DNA from: Nostoc spongiaeforme FACHB-130
Lineage (GTDB): Bacteria > Cyanobacteriota > Cyanobacteriia > Cyanobacteriales > Nostocaceae
Length of the DNA stretch: 64,000 bases
Assembly (NCBI RefSeq): GCF_014698475.1
Contig: NZ_JACJTB010000015.1
Location: 1-64,000 of the forward strand
Direction: 5' to 3'
The position numbers and the translations under genes were made by a program. Under the pieces are notes generated by a model. It was not told the DNA's origin. It worked only from the letters and a program-made list of their open reading frames with translations, and made no database searches. This document shows, piece after piece, positions 57,204 through 64,000 of this stretch; position 1 is the first letter of the stretch; each line of letters opens with the position of its first letter.

Positions 57204-57391
57204 TGATGTAACTCCGTAATTTTTGATTAATTATGAGTAGTTTGTCATTTGTCATTCGTCATTTGTAATTACCACTGACTATTGACTCTTGACTAAAGAA
57301 GTCTAAAGAACGAAAAAATCAGTAAATAAACCATTTTTGAATAATCGGCTTATTTTACACTTCATACTTCATACTTCCTATTTTTTGCTGA

Positions 57392-57931
57392 CTATTCAGC
57401 TGCGCTTCCTTGTTCTTTCTCAGCCAAAGCTTGCAAAGCACGAGCCAAGCCACCAGGAACTTCGTTGATACCAACAGCAATTTTGGTAGCCAATGCGTTG
57501 ATAGCTCCAGCAATTTGACCCATGAGTTGTTCTTTGGATGGCAAGTCTCCTAAAGCCTTGACATCTGCTTCTTTCAGCAGACGGCCTTCCATGACACCAC
57601 CACGCATTTCTGTTTTCTTGGTGGCTTTTTGGAAGTCTTGGTAAGCCTTAATTGCTGAGGAGAAGTCTTCTTTGACTAACAAAAAGGCGGAAGAACCTTT
57701 CAGCAACTCAGACATTGGTTGCCATTTTTCATCCTCTTTAATGGCAATACCCATTAAGGTATTTTTCGTTACCTTACAAGTAGTGCCACTCGGACGCAGC
57801 CGCCGCCGTAAATCTGTGATTTCGGCAACTGTTAGCCCTTGGTATTCAATTACCAGTGCTAAAGTTGACTCACTCAAAGATTGTTTAAGGTCAGCTACTA
57901 TTTCTTGTTTGTTTTCTAACGTTCTACCCAT
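57392..57931 (-). CDS. rplJ: 50S ribosomal protein L10
   Basis: 179 residues with the L10 core ([35 protein letters not shown]) and a C-terminal helix for L7/L12 binding. A structured leader upstream of it (57995-58155) is the expected autoregulation site, where L10(L7/L12) complexes bind mRNA. A gap of 188 bases containing GTCATTTGTCATTCGTC-type short repeats separates it from rplL. Confidence 0.98.
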   Translation of the reverse strand: MGRTLENKQEIVADLKQSLSESTLALVIEYQGLTVAEITDLRRRLRPSGTTCKVTKNTLMGIAIKEDEKWQPMSELLKGSSAFLLVKEDFSSAIKAYQDFQKATKKTEMRGGVMEGRLLKEADVKALGDLPSKEQLMGQIAGAINALATKIAVGINEVPGGLARALQALAEKEQGSAAE

Positions 57932-57994
57932 CTTGTTTCACCTCCAAGGGCAAAATCAGCGATTTTTCTGCTTGTGTGTTCTAGTTCTGAACAA

Positions 57995-58155
57995 CCAAAA
58001 ACAATAAACCCCAGTTTTTTAACCGGGGTTTAGCAGCAAAACTCTTGACGCTGTAGTGTCTACGCCTTGTAGGTAGTACTTCAGGCAATGAGAGTTTTTA
58101 CCTCGGCAGGATATTAAGCTATTCGCACCTGCTGTCTCCGGTTTGAACTATTTAG
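57995..58155 (-). ncRNA. Ribosomal protein L10 leader
   Basis: Minus-strand segment between rplA and rplJ containing, in order, CCGGAGACAGCAGGTGCG, then TATCCTGCCGAGG, as in the conserved kink-turn and helix of L10 leaders, followed by a terminator hairpin. L10 leaders bind the L10-L7/L12 complex and repress expression when it is in excess. Confidence 0.8.
58006..58031 (-). terminator. Attenuator hairpin in L10 leader
   Basis: AAACCCCGGTTAAAAAACTGGGGTTT on the minus strand (eight-base arms plus loop), followed by ATTGTTTTTGG. It is positioned to cut rplJ-rplL expression below that of rplK-rplA, or to be controlled by the leader upstream of it. Confidence 0.8.
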
Positions 58156-58215
58156 TTTTGTCATTAGTCACTTGTCCTTTGTCCTTTGTTTTTACAAATG
58201 ACGATTGACTAAAAA

Positions 58216-58932
58216 TTATGCAACTTCGGTCAGTTTTAAATCCCGTAAAGCGGTGATGTCAACTTTAATTGAAGGCCCCATAGTAGCAGATACATACAAG
58301 GTTCGCCAATAGCGGCCTTTTGCTCCAGAAGGACGGTTACGGTCAATTGTTTCTTGTAACGCCTTCAAGTTTACTAGCAAATCTTCTGGGGAGAAACCTG
58401 CCTTACCAAACATAACATGAACAATACCAGTACGGTCAGCCCGGAATTCTAATTTACCAGCTTTGAATTCGGCGATCGCACTTGCAATGTCAAATGTTAC
58501 TGTACCACCTTTGGGGGATGGCATCAAACCACGGGGGCCTAGTAATTTACCTAGTTTCGCTACCTGTGGCATGACATCTGGTGTAGCAATGAGTTTATCG
58601 AAATCCATCATCCCTTTTTGGATTTCGTCAATCAATTCTTCGGAACCAACAATATCAGCACCAGCGTTGGTTGCTTCGGTGACTTTTTCACCTCTAGCGA
58701 TAACTGCTACCCTAACAATTTGTCCTGTGCCTTTGGGTAGTGCTACCGTTGTCCGCAACTGCTGGTCGGTATATTTGGGGTCAATTCCCAGCCGGATATG
58801 CGCTTCGGCGGCTTCGGGGAATTTTGCTGTTGCTGTTTCTTTTAGTAGTGTTAAAGCTTCTATGGGCGCGTAGTCCCTATCCTCTACTTTTGCTTGCAGT
58901 TCTCGCAAGCGACGCGATACTTTTTTTGTCAT
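58216..58932 (-). CDS. rplA: 50S ribosomal protein L1
   Basis: 238 residues. Two-domain L1 with the signature [35 protein letters not shown] and the C-terminal [20 protein letters not shown]. It binds 23S rRNA and the L11-L1 mRNA. It follows rplK by 88 bases. Confidence 0.98.
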   Translation of the reverse strand: MTKKVSRRLRELQAKVEDRDYAPIEALTLLKETATAKFPEAAEAHIRLGIDPKYTDQQLRTTVALPKGTGQIVRVAVIARGEKVTEATNAGADIVGSEELIDEIQKGMMDFDKLIATPDVMPQVAKLGKLLGPRGLMPSPKGGTVTFDIASAIAEFKAGKLEFRADRTGIVHVMFGKAGFSPEDLLVNLKALQETIDRNRPSGAKGRYWRTLYVSATMGPSIKVDITALRDLKLTEVA

Positions 58933-59020
58933 TTTTTTCTCCTGGGGTCAATGGCGAAGCTTGGCTTCTCCCCCATACAATTTTAGATTTTAGATTTTGG
59001 ATTTTAGATTGAGTGATTGA

Positions 59021-59446
59021 TCAATCTGTAATCGTAACGCCCATGTTTTTAGCGGTCCCGGCCACAATGTTCATTGCCGCGTCGATGTCGTTGGCGTTGA
59101 GGTCGGGTAATTTGGTTTGAGCAATTTCCCGCAATTGCGCTTTGGTAATGGAACCAACTTTCTTTTTGTTGGGTTCGTTGGAACCTCTTTCGATTTTCGC
59201 TGCTTTGCGAATCAATACTGATGCTGGTGGGGTTTTGAGTACAAATGTAAAACTCCGGTCTTCATAAACGGAGATTTCTACAGGGATAACCATACCAGCT
59301 TGATCGGCTGTTTTGGCGTTGTACTCTTTGCAGAACATCATGATGTTCACACCATGTTGACCCAATGCGGGGCCAACTGGTGGTGCTGGGTTGGCTTTTC
59401 CAGCATTCAGGGCCAGTTTAATGACCGCTACTACTTTTTTCGCCAT
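59021..59446 (-). CDS. rplK: 50S ribosomal protein L11
   Basis: 141 residues, starting [43 protein letters not shown]. The C-terminal rRNA-binding domain includes [30 protein letters not shown]. It lies six bases after nusG, so the two are tightly coupled. Confidence 0.98.
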   Translation of the reverse strand: MAKKVVAVIKLALNAGKANPAPPVGPALGQHGVNIMMFCKEYNAKTADQAGMVIPVEISVYEDRSFTFVLKTPPASVLIRKAAKIERGSNEPNKKKVGSITKAQLREIAQTKLPDLNANDIDAAMNIVAGTAKNMGVTITD

Positions 59447-59452
59447 TTGTAT

Positions 59453-60085
59453 TTAGCTCTGTTTTTCTACCTGATTGAATTCCAATTCAACGGGTGTATC
59501 TCGGCCAAAAATCGAGAGCAAGGCTTTGAGTTTACTACGCTCTGGACTGACTTCAATCACCTCGCCTTCAAAGTCCTTAAATGGGCCAGAAAGCACGACA
59601 ATTTTATCACCTGTAGCCATGTCAATTTTGAGGACTGGCTCTTGTTCGGTGGTTTGTTTGAATATCCGCTCGACTTCTGAGTAACTCAGAGGTACTGGTT
59701 TAACGTGACCACGACCTTTGGCACTGCCACGTTTTTGTTCTGCGCCGACAAAGTTGATCACATGAGAGGTGTTACGAACTACCTGCCATGTATCATCATT
59801 CAGCACCATTCTGACTAGCACATAGCCAGGAAAGACTTTTTCTTCTGTGTGCTGGCGACTGCCATCTTTCCGAATTTTGACTGCTGGCGTATGCGGAATT
59901 TCGACTTGAATGATTTTGTCAGCAACGTCAAAGGTTTGGATGCGTTGTTCCAAGTTGGTTTTGACGCGCTTTTCACAGCCGGAGGCTACTTGTACTGCAT
60001 ACCACCGCGCTTCTTTGAGCGCCGCTTCTGCTGTTTCCTCTGACTGCAAATTTGAGTTAAGTGGGTCGTCTGTTGCAAAAGTCAT
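59453..60085 (-). CDS. nusG: Transcription termination/antitermination protein NusG
   Basis: 210 residues from ATG 60085 (MTFATDDP); the frame is open up to 60208, but that part overlaps secE in another frame. The NGN domain begins ARWYAVQVASGCEKRVKTNLEQR, then VFPGYVLVRMVLND and HVINFVGAEQK. A C-terminal KOW domain (TGDKIVVLSGPFKDFEGEV) follows. It binds RNA polymerase and couples to Rho or the ribosome. The stop of secE and start of nusG overlap by one base (TGATG). Confidence 0.97.
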   Translation of the reverse strand: MTFATDDPLNSNLQSEETAEAALKEARWYAVQVASGCEKRVKTNLEQRIQTFDVADKIIQVEIPHTPAVKIRKDGSRQHTEEKVFPGYVLVRMVLNDDTWQVVRNTSHVINFVGAEQKRGSAKGRGHVKPVPLSYSEVERIFKQTTEQEPVLKIDMATGDKIVVLSGPFKDFEGEVIEVSPERSKLKALLSIFGRDTPVELEFNQVEKQS

Positions 60086-60306
60086 CAGAACACCTGTTTT
60101 GCTGCCCAAGCAAACAATCCATCCACCAAATAAATCAAAGATGCGGAGAGTGTCACCATTAACAGCACGGCTGCTGATTCGCTCACTAGCTGTCTGCGAC
60201 TTGGCCAAACTACTTTTTCAAGTTCTTCTTTTGTGCCTTGAACAAAGTTTTGGATGTTTAGACCGCCAGTGTTTTCCGGCATTTCAGCTTCATTTTTTTT
60301 CGCCAC
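60085..60306 (-). CDS. secE: Preprotein translocase subunit SecE
   Basis: 73 residues. Short single-spanning SecE with FVQGTKEELEKVVWPSRRQLVSESAAVLLMVT, in which EELxKVxWPxR is the family signature, followed by one membrane helix. It is the essential partner of SecY in the plasma and thylakoid membrane. It heads the secE-nusG-rplK-rplA run, about 195 bases downstream of tRNA-Trp. Confidence 0.97.
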   Translation of the reverse strand: MAKKNEAEMPENTGGLNIQNFVQGTKEELEKVVWPSRRQLVSESAAVLLMVTLSASLIYLVDGLFAWAAKQVF

Positions 60307-60499
60307 TGTTGTTTATCCCCCCGTTTCTTGTACAGCTATATCCTGCTTGGTTGAATTTCAGGTTTACAGCTTTGATTCCAGCCTGCTGACTTGCAGCAAA
60401 AATTCTCTAAAGTATAAAACAATTATACCCGAAATGGTAAACACTAACTACGTTGTAGGTAGAAGTGTTACTGTTTCGGGTTTTGTTTTTGCTTGCGAG

Positions 60500-60572
60500 C
60501 GCGCCCTGGAGGACTTGAACCCCCGACATCAGGTTTTGGAGACCTGCGTTCTACCAACTGAACTAAGAGCGC
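60500..60572 (-). tRNA. trnW: tRNA-Trp (CCA anticodon)
   Basis: A 73-base cloverleaf on the minus strand. The acceptor stem GCGCTCT pairs with AGGGCGC, with discriminator G. The anticodon loop is TCTCCAAA, giving anticodon CCA. The T arm is GGGGGTTCAAGTCCTCC. No CCA end is encoded. It lies between rplS and secE, the usual place in cyanobacteria. Confidence 0.97.
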
Positions 60573-60722
60573 ACAGGTTGGTTTTGATTCGGTGATTGCG
60601 CTGAACTTTTATTTAGTTTAACGCAATTGCGATTCTGATTGTACATGATTTTTTTCGGGGAAGCAACTTAGCGGCAAAAGCCGCTTGTTAATTGAGATTT
60701 CTCTCATACCCTGAGCAAAAAA

Positions 60723-61085
60723 TTACAAAGGACGGTCGAAGCGTTGCTTGATCCGAGTTGCTTTACCAATGCGATCGCGCAGGTAGTACAGTTTAGCACG
60801 ACGTACCTTACCACGACGTACAACTTTAATGCTGTCGATGCGTGGAGAATGTAATAAAAATACGCGCTCTACGCCTACCCCTTGAAACACACGGCGAACG
60901 GTAATAGTTTCGTTAATACCGCCGTTGCGTTTAGCAATCACAACACCTTCGTAGGGCTGGACGCGGTATTTGTCGCCTTCTTTGATTTTCACACCGACTT
61001 TGACTGTATCGCCCACGTAAATATTGGGCAAGTTAGATTTTAGTTGTTCCGCTTCTATGGAGCGGATAATCTCTTGAGCGTTCAT
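60723..61085 (-). CDS. rplS: 50S ribosomal protein L19
   Basis: 120 residues. Typical L19: [66 protein letters not shown], and a basic [23 protein letters not shown] end. It sits at the 30S-50S interface. It is upstream of tRNA-Trp on the same strand with 150 bases between. Confidence 0.98.
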   Translation of the reverse strand: MNAQEIIRSIEAEQLKSNLPNIYVGDTVKVGVKIKEGDKYRVQPYEGVVIAKRNGGINETITVRRVFQGVGVERVFLLHSPRIDSIKVVRRGKVRRAKLYYLRDRIGKATRIKQRFDRPL

Positions 61086-61247
61086 AGCTTATCTGCTGAA
61101 AAACCCACAATCATCCATAATAAATCGAGAATCTACTTTCAGTCTAGTAATATTTAAGATTTAAATTTTTACCCGATTTTTACCCGATACGACATATCTA
61201 AAAATGAAAGCTATATTGCATAAAGCTTTGCTACAGGTGTGATATTT

Positions 61248-62189
61248 ATGAAGTTTAGCGTTGTGATCACTACCTATAACCGCGTAAGCTTACTACGTCG
61301 AGCCGTTGATTCTGCTATTAACCAGACAATTCCTTGCGAAGTGATTGTCGCGGATGATTGTTCTAGGGATGACACACAAGCCTACGTAGAAAGCTTGGGT
61401 GATAGAGTAGTTTACCACCGCAATGAGGTAAATAAAGGTCATGCGGCTACAGTAAATGCCGGAGTACAAAAAGCCAGTGGTGAGTGGATTAAGTTTTTGG
61501 ATGATGATGATTATCTGGCTCATAATTGTATCGAAGAGATGGCAAAGGCGATCGCACTTTGTCCAAGTGCGGTGATTTGCTCTTGTGTGGCGGCTCAGGT
61601 GAATGAACATGAAGTAGAACTCAGTCGCACTCCTCAGCTTGGACCTGGTTTGGCTTTTTCTGTTCCTCAAGCCGATATTCACTACGGAATGCTGTTGGAA
61701 TTATTGCCTTTTGGTACACCTGTGCAAGTTGCTTGTAGCCGTGATGCTTTTTGTAAAACAGGTGGTTGGGATTCCCAACTTGATGCTAATTGTGATGATA
61801 TAGATTCCTGGCTAAGAATTGTCCAATTTGGTGATGCTATTTTTCTGAATCAATGTCTCGCTTATCGCACCATTTGGCCGGGTGCTTATAATCATAAATT
61901 TGCTGTATCTAAAAGATTAGAGACAAATATTTTAATCAAGGAGAAAATTTATCCTTTAGTTCATCATAATCATCATAATCATCTTCCCAAGATGATAGAT
62001 ATCAAAAAATATCTCATATTACATTGGGCATTCGTTGCACTCAAGCAGAAAAATCTTGCAGTTTTTTTGGGGATGTTTTATCAAGCTGCTTTCTCGTTTA
62101 TGGTATGGAAAATTCTCTTAACTATCGTTTTCTTTCGCAATTTACATTTTCAAAATAAACTGATTAAAAAATCTGTTTTATATTATTAA
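61248..62189 (+). CDS. Family 2 glycosyltransferase
   Basis: 313 residues from ATG 61248, preceded by AGGTG; a GTG at 61239 adds three. A GT-A fold with FSVVITTYNRVSLLRRAVDSA, ADDCSRDDT and FLDDDDYL (DxD metal motif, about residue 84). A C-terminal region of about 60 residues has hydrophobic stretches (VFLGMFYQAAFSFMVWKILLTIVFF) that probably anchor it to the membrane. It likely moves a sugar from a nucleotide donor to a lipid or polysaccharide; the acceptor is unknown. Divergent from rplS, with an RND pump gene on its other side. Confidence 0.88.
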   Translation: MKFSVVITTYNRVSLLRRAVDSAINQTIPCEVIVADDCSRDDTQAYVESLGDRVVYHRNEVNKGHAATVNAGVQKASGEWIKFLDDDDYLAHNCIEEMAKAIALCPSAVICSCVAAQVNEHEVELSRTPQLGPGLAFSVPQADIHYGMLLELLPFGTPVQVACSRDAFCKTGGWDSQLDANCDDIDSWLRIVQFGDAIFLNQCLAYRTIWPGAYNHKFAVSKRLETNILIKEKIYPLVHHNHHNHLPKMIDIKKYLILHWAFVALKQKNLAVFLGMFYQAAFSFMVWKILLTIVFFRNLHFQNKLIKKSVLYY

Positions 62190-62232
62190 ATACTAGATAA
62201 TTCCTGGATATAAATATGATTTATCGACTTTT

Positions 62233-62260
62233 ATAGAGACGTTTTATGCAACGTCTCTAT
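62233..62260. repeat. Palindrome ATAGAGACGTT...AACGTCTCTAT
   Basis: 10-11-base arms; second member of the family at 56649-56678. Lies between convergent genes. Confidence 0.7.
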
Positions 62261-62293
62261 GTGAGAATTAACGAACTTTAGCTGAGAACAAAA

Positions 62294-64000
62294 TTAGTAA
62301 TACCTGTTCTTCAACTTATCAAACTTGATGAGTATTGTCTTGAGCCACCCGAAATCTAAGATATCGTGCAGCAGCGTGTAAAAACACGGAATAATAAACA
62401 GTGTTAATACAGTCGCTAAGGATAAGCCAGAAAACACAACTACCCCCAAGGGTTGTAAAAATTCTGAACCTTCACCAATTCCCAATGCTAAGGGAAACAT
62501 CCCTAACACAGTGGTAATGGTAGTCATGAGTACAGGACGTAAGCGTTGAGGTGCAGCTTGTAAAATTGCTGTTTTGCGATCAATGTTGTCTTTTTCTCGA
62601 AGTTGGTTAGCTAACTCAACCATGATGATGGCATTGTTCACTACAATACCGACTAATAACACAGCACCAACTATCACAGTGGCACCAATGGCAGTTTGAG
62701 TAATATAAAGACCGAAAATTCCCCCGGCTAGTGCTAACGGGATGGTAAACATAATTACCAAAGGATCGATGAGGGAATTGTATTGTACTGCCATGACTAC
62801 AAATACCAGAAATGTTGCTAATCCACCTAATAGTTGTAGTGAACTTTGCAGTTGTTGATTTGATTCAGCAGCCGCGCTAGGTAAGACACTTACACCTTCT
62901 GGTAAATCTAGGTTATCTATTACTTGTTTTACCTGGGCTATGGCTTGGCTTAAACTTGCACCTTCGGTTAAATTACCTGCAAAGATAGCAACCTGGCGCT
63001 GGTTGATGCGTTGAATTTCTCCGGGTGCTTGTCCTTCAACGATTTGGGCAACGTCACTTAACCGGACTTGCTGATTATTATCAACAAATAATGGTAATCT
63101 TTCTAATTGAGATGGGGTTTGCACATCTGTTTCATTTAACTTGACACGCACATCAATTAAGCGGTTGCCGCGTTGTAATTGGGTGGGAACGCTACCTTCT
63201 AGGGCAGTTTGAATGGTATCGCCAATATCTGTAGTAGTTAAACCCAAGGCAGAAACGCGCTCCCAGTCTGGTAAAATTTGAATTTCTGGTTGGCGTTCAT
63301 CGGCATCGGGACGAAATCTGGCGAGGGTGGCTTGTTCTTCTAAGGCGGCTAAGACTTGACGACCGGCTTGTTGTAAGGTGTCTGGGTCGTTTCCTTGGAG
63401 AATTACGTCAACATCTGCACCACGCACAGGGGAGTTATTGAGAATCAAACCCCGCACTTGTCCAGGTGAAAGGCGCAGGCGAATTCCGGCTAAGTTTAGT
63501 TTGTCCAGTTCTTGGGTGACTCGTTCCACATAAGCTTCAACATTTGTACCAGGTTTGAGGGTGATGTTGCTGGTACCGCGTAAAGGGTTGGCGTTGGTGG
63601 TGTTGCCAAATAAAGCACCGCCAGATGTGGAAAAGATATATTCTGTTTCTGGTTGGTTGCGAAGAAGTTCATCTACCGCATTCATGACTTTGAGGTTAGT
63701 TTCCAAGGGTGTACCCGGAGGAAACTGAGCGTTTAAGTTAGCTTGTCCGGTATTAATTCTGGGGAGGATTTCTTGGGGAATTTGGGGAGCCATCCATAAA
63801 CTACCGCCACCGAATAAGAGGAGGGCGATCGCAACTGTAACTATCCGCCAGCGTAATATCATACTTAAAAAGCCGCCATATCCTCTGGTGGCAGCATCAA
63901 AGCGGCGATTAAATTCTTTGAGTAGCCAAAATTCACTCAAACGGCTCGAAAATTTCCATCCCAGCATCCGAGATGCCATCATCGGCACAACGGTAACAGC
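62294..64000 (-). CDS. RND efflux pump, AcrB/HAE family (5' part beyond window)
   Basis: The C-terminal 568 residues of an inner-membrane RND transporter; the frame is open through the right edge (reading ...AVTVVPMMASRML at the border), so the start is outside. Visible features are a periplasmic porter domain (WMAPQIPQEILPRINTGQANL; TLKPGTNVEAYVERV), helices, and VAIFAGNLTEGASL...LPEGVSV. The terminal membrane bundle has VVNNAIIMVELANQLREKDN and PVLMTTITTVLGMFPLALGIGEGSEF. It probably exports hydrophobic compounds or metals with an HlyD-type adaptor that is not in the window. Confidence 0.93.
   Translation of the reverse strand, partial: AVTVVPMMASRMLGWKFSSRLSEFWLLKEFNRRFDAATRGYGGFLSMILRWRIVTVAIALLLFGGGSLWMAPQIPQEILPRINTGQANLNAQFPPGTPLETNLKVMNAVDELLRNQPETEYIFSTSGGALFGNTTNANPLRGTSNITLKPGTNVEAYVERVTQELDKLNLAGIRLRLSPGQVRGLILNNSPVRGADVDVILQGNDPDTLQQAGRQVLAALEEQATLARFRPDADERQPEIQILPDWERVSALGLTTTDIGDTIQTALEGSVPTQLQRGNRLIDVRVKLNETDVQTPSQLERLPLFVDNNQQVRLSDVAQIVEGQAPGEIQRINQRQVAIFAGNLTEGASLSQAIAQVKQVIDNLDLPEGVSVLPSAAAESNQQLQSSLQLLGGLATFLVFVVMAVQYNSLIDPLVIMFTIPLALAGGIFGLYITQTAIGATVIVGAVLLVGIVVNNAIIMVELANQLREKDNIDRKTAILQAAPQRLRPVLMTTITTVLGMFPLALGIGEGSEFLQPLGVVVFSGLSLATVLTLFIIPCFYTLLHDILDFGWLKTILIKFDKLKNRYY

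Overview
The window is chromosomal DNA from a filamentous, very probably heterocyst-forming cyanobacterium (Nostoc/Anabaena/Calothrix-like). The evidence is: RNA polymerase beta' split into rpoC1 and rpoC2; many HIP1 octamers (GCGATCGC); intergenic short tandem heptamer-like repeats of the type known from Nostocales; a CruF-type carotenoid hydroxylase; and cyanobacterial or plastid-lineage proteins such as CRR7-like, DUF2854, and the DUF3038/DUF4335 pair. No replication origin, rRNA, phage, IS transposase or CRISPR array is visible.

Layout. 0.3-6 kb: an FAD hydroxylase, then a compact three-gene cassette of a DUF2235 alpha/beta-hydrolase, a cyclooxygenase-like heme dioxygenase and a catalase-related hemoprotein. 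This is a likely lipid-to-oxylipin pathway. 6-20 kb: housekeeping and conserved genes (yebC, an orphan sugar-type solute-binding lipoprotein, rplU-rpmA, cruF, bioY-lspA, a DppB-type permease, apt, the DUF3038-DUF4335 pair) with many intergenic repeats. 20-32 kb, minus strand: a GIY-YIG protein, then rpoB-rpoC1-rpoC2, tatD and rpsT. 32-43 kb: hisD, a universal stress protein, a Uma2 nuclease-like protein, hslO, several cyanobacterial proteins of unknown function, and an orphan sensor kinase. 43.5-50.2 kb, plus strand: two small secreted proteins with related C-termini, a PapD-like periplasmic chaperone, and a 1434-residue usher-like outer-membrane protein with a long repetitive N-terminal region and CnaB-like C-terminal domains. 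This is a divergent chaperone-usher fibre system. 50.5-56.6 kb: ppk1, two response regulators (one a GGDEF protein), DUF2854 and CRR7-like genes. 56.8-61 kb, minus strand: the rplS / tRNA-Trp / secE-nusG-rplK-rplA / L10 leader / rplJ-rplL block. 61-64 kb: a family 2 glycosyltransferase and the 3' part of an RND efflux pump cut by the right edge.

The two accessory systems are the most interesting parts. The oxylipin cassette may form a lipase to 10-dioxygenase to hydroperoxide-lyase sequence. The chaperone-usher locus shows very recent repeat expansion (three identical 90-bp units) and has an usher whose apparent start lacks a signal peptide. Several families of small palindromic or MITE-like elements are dispersed between genes; at least two families occur two or more times in the window.
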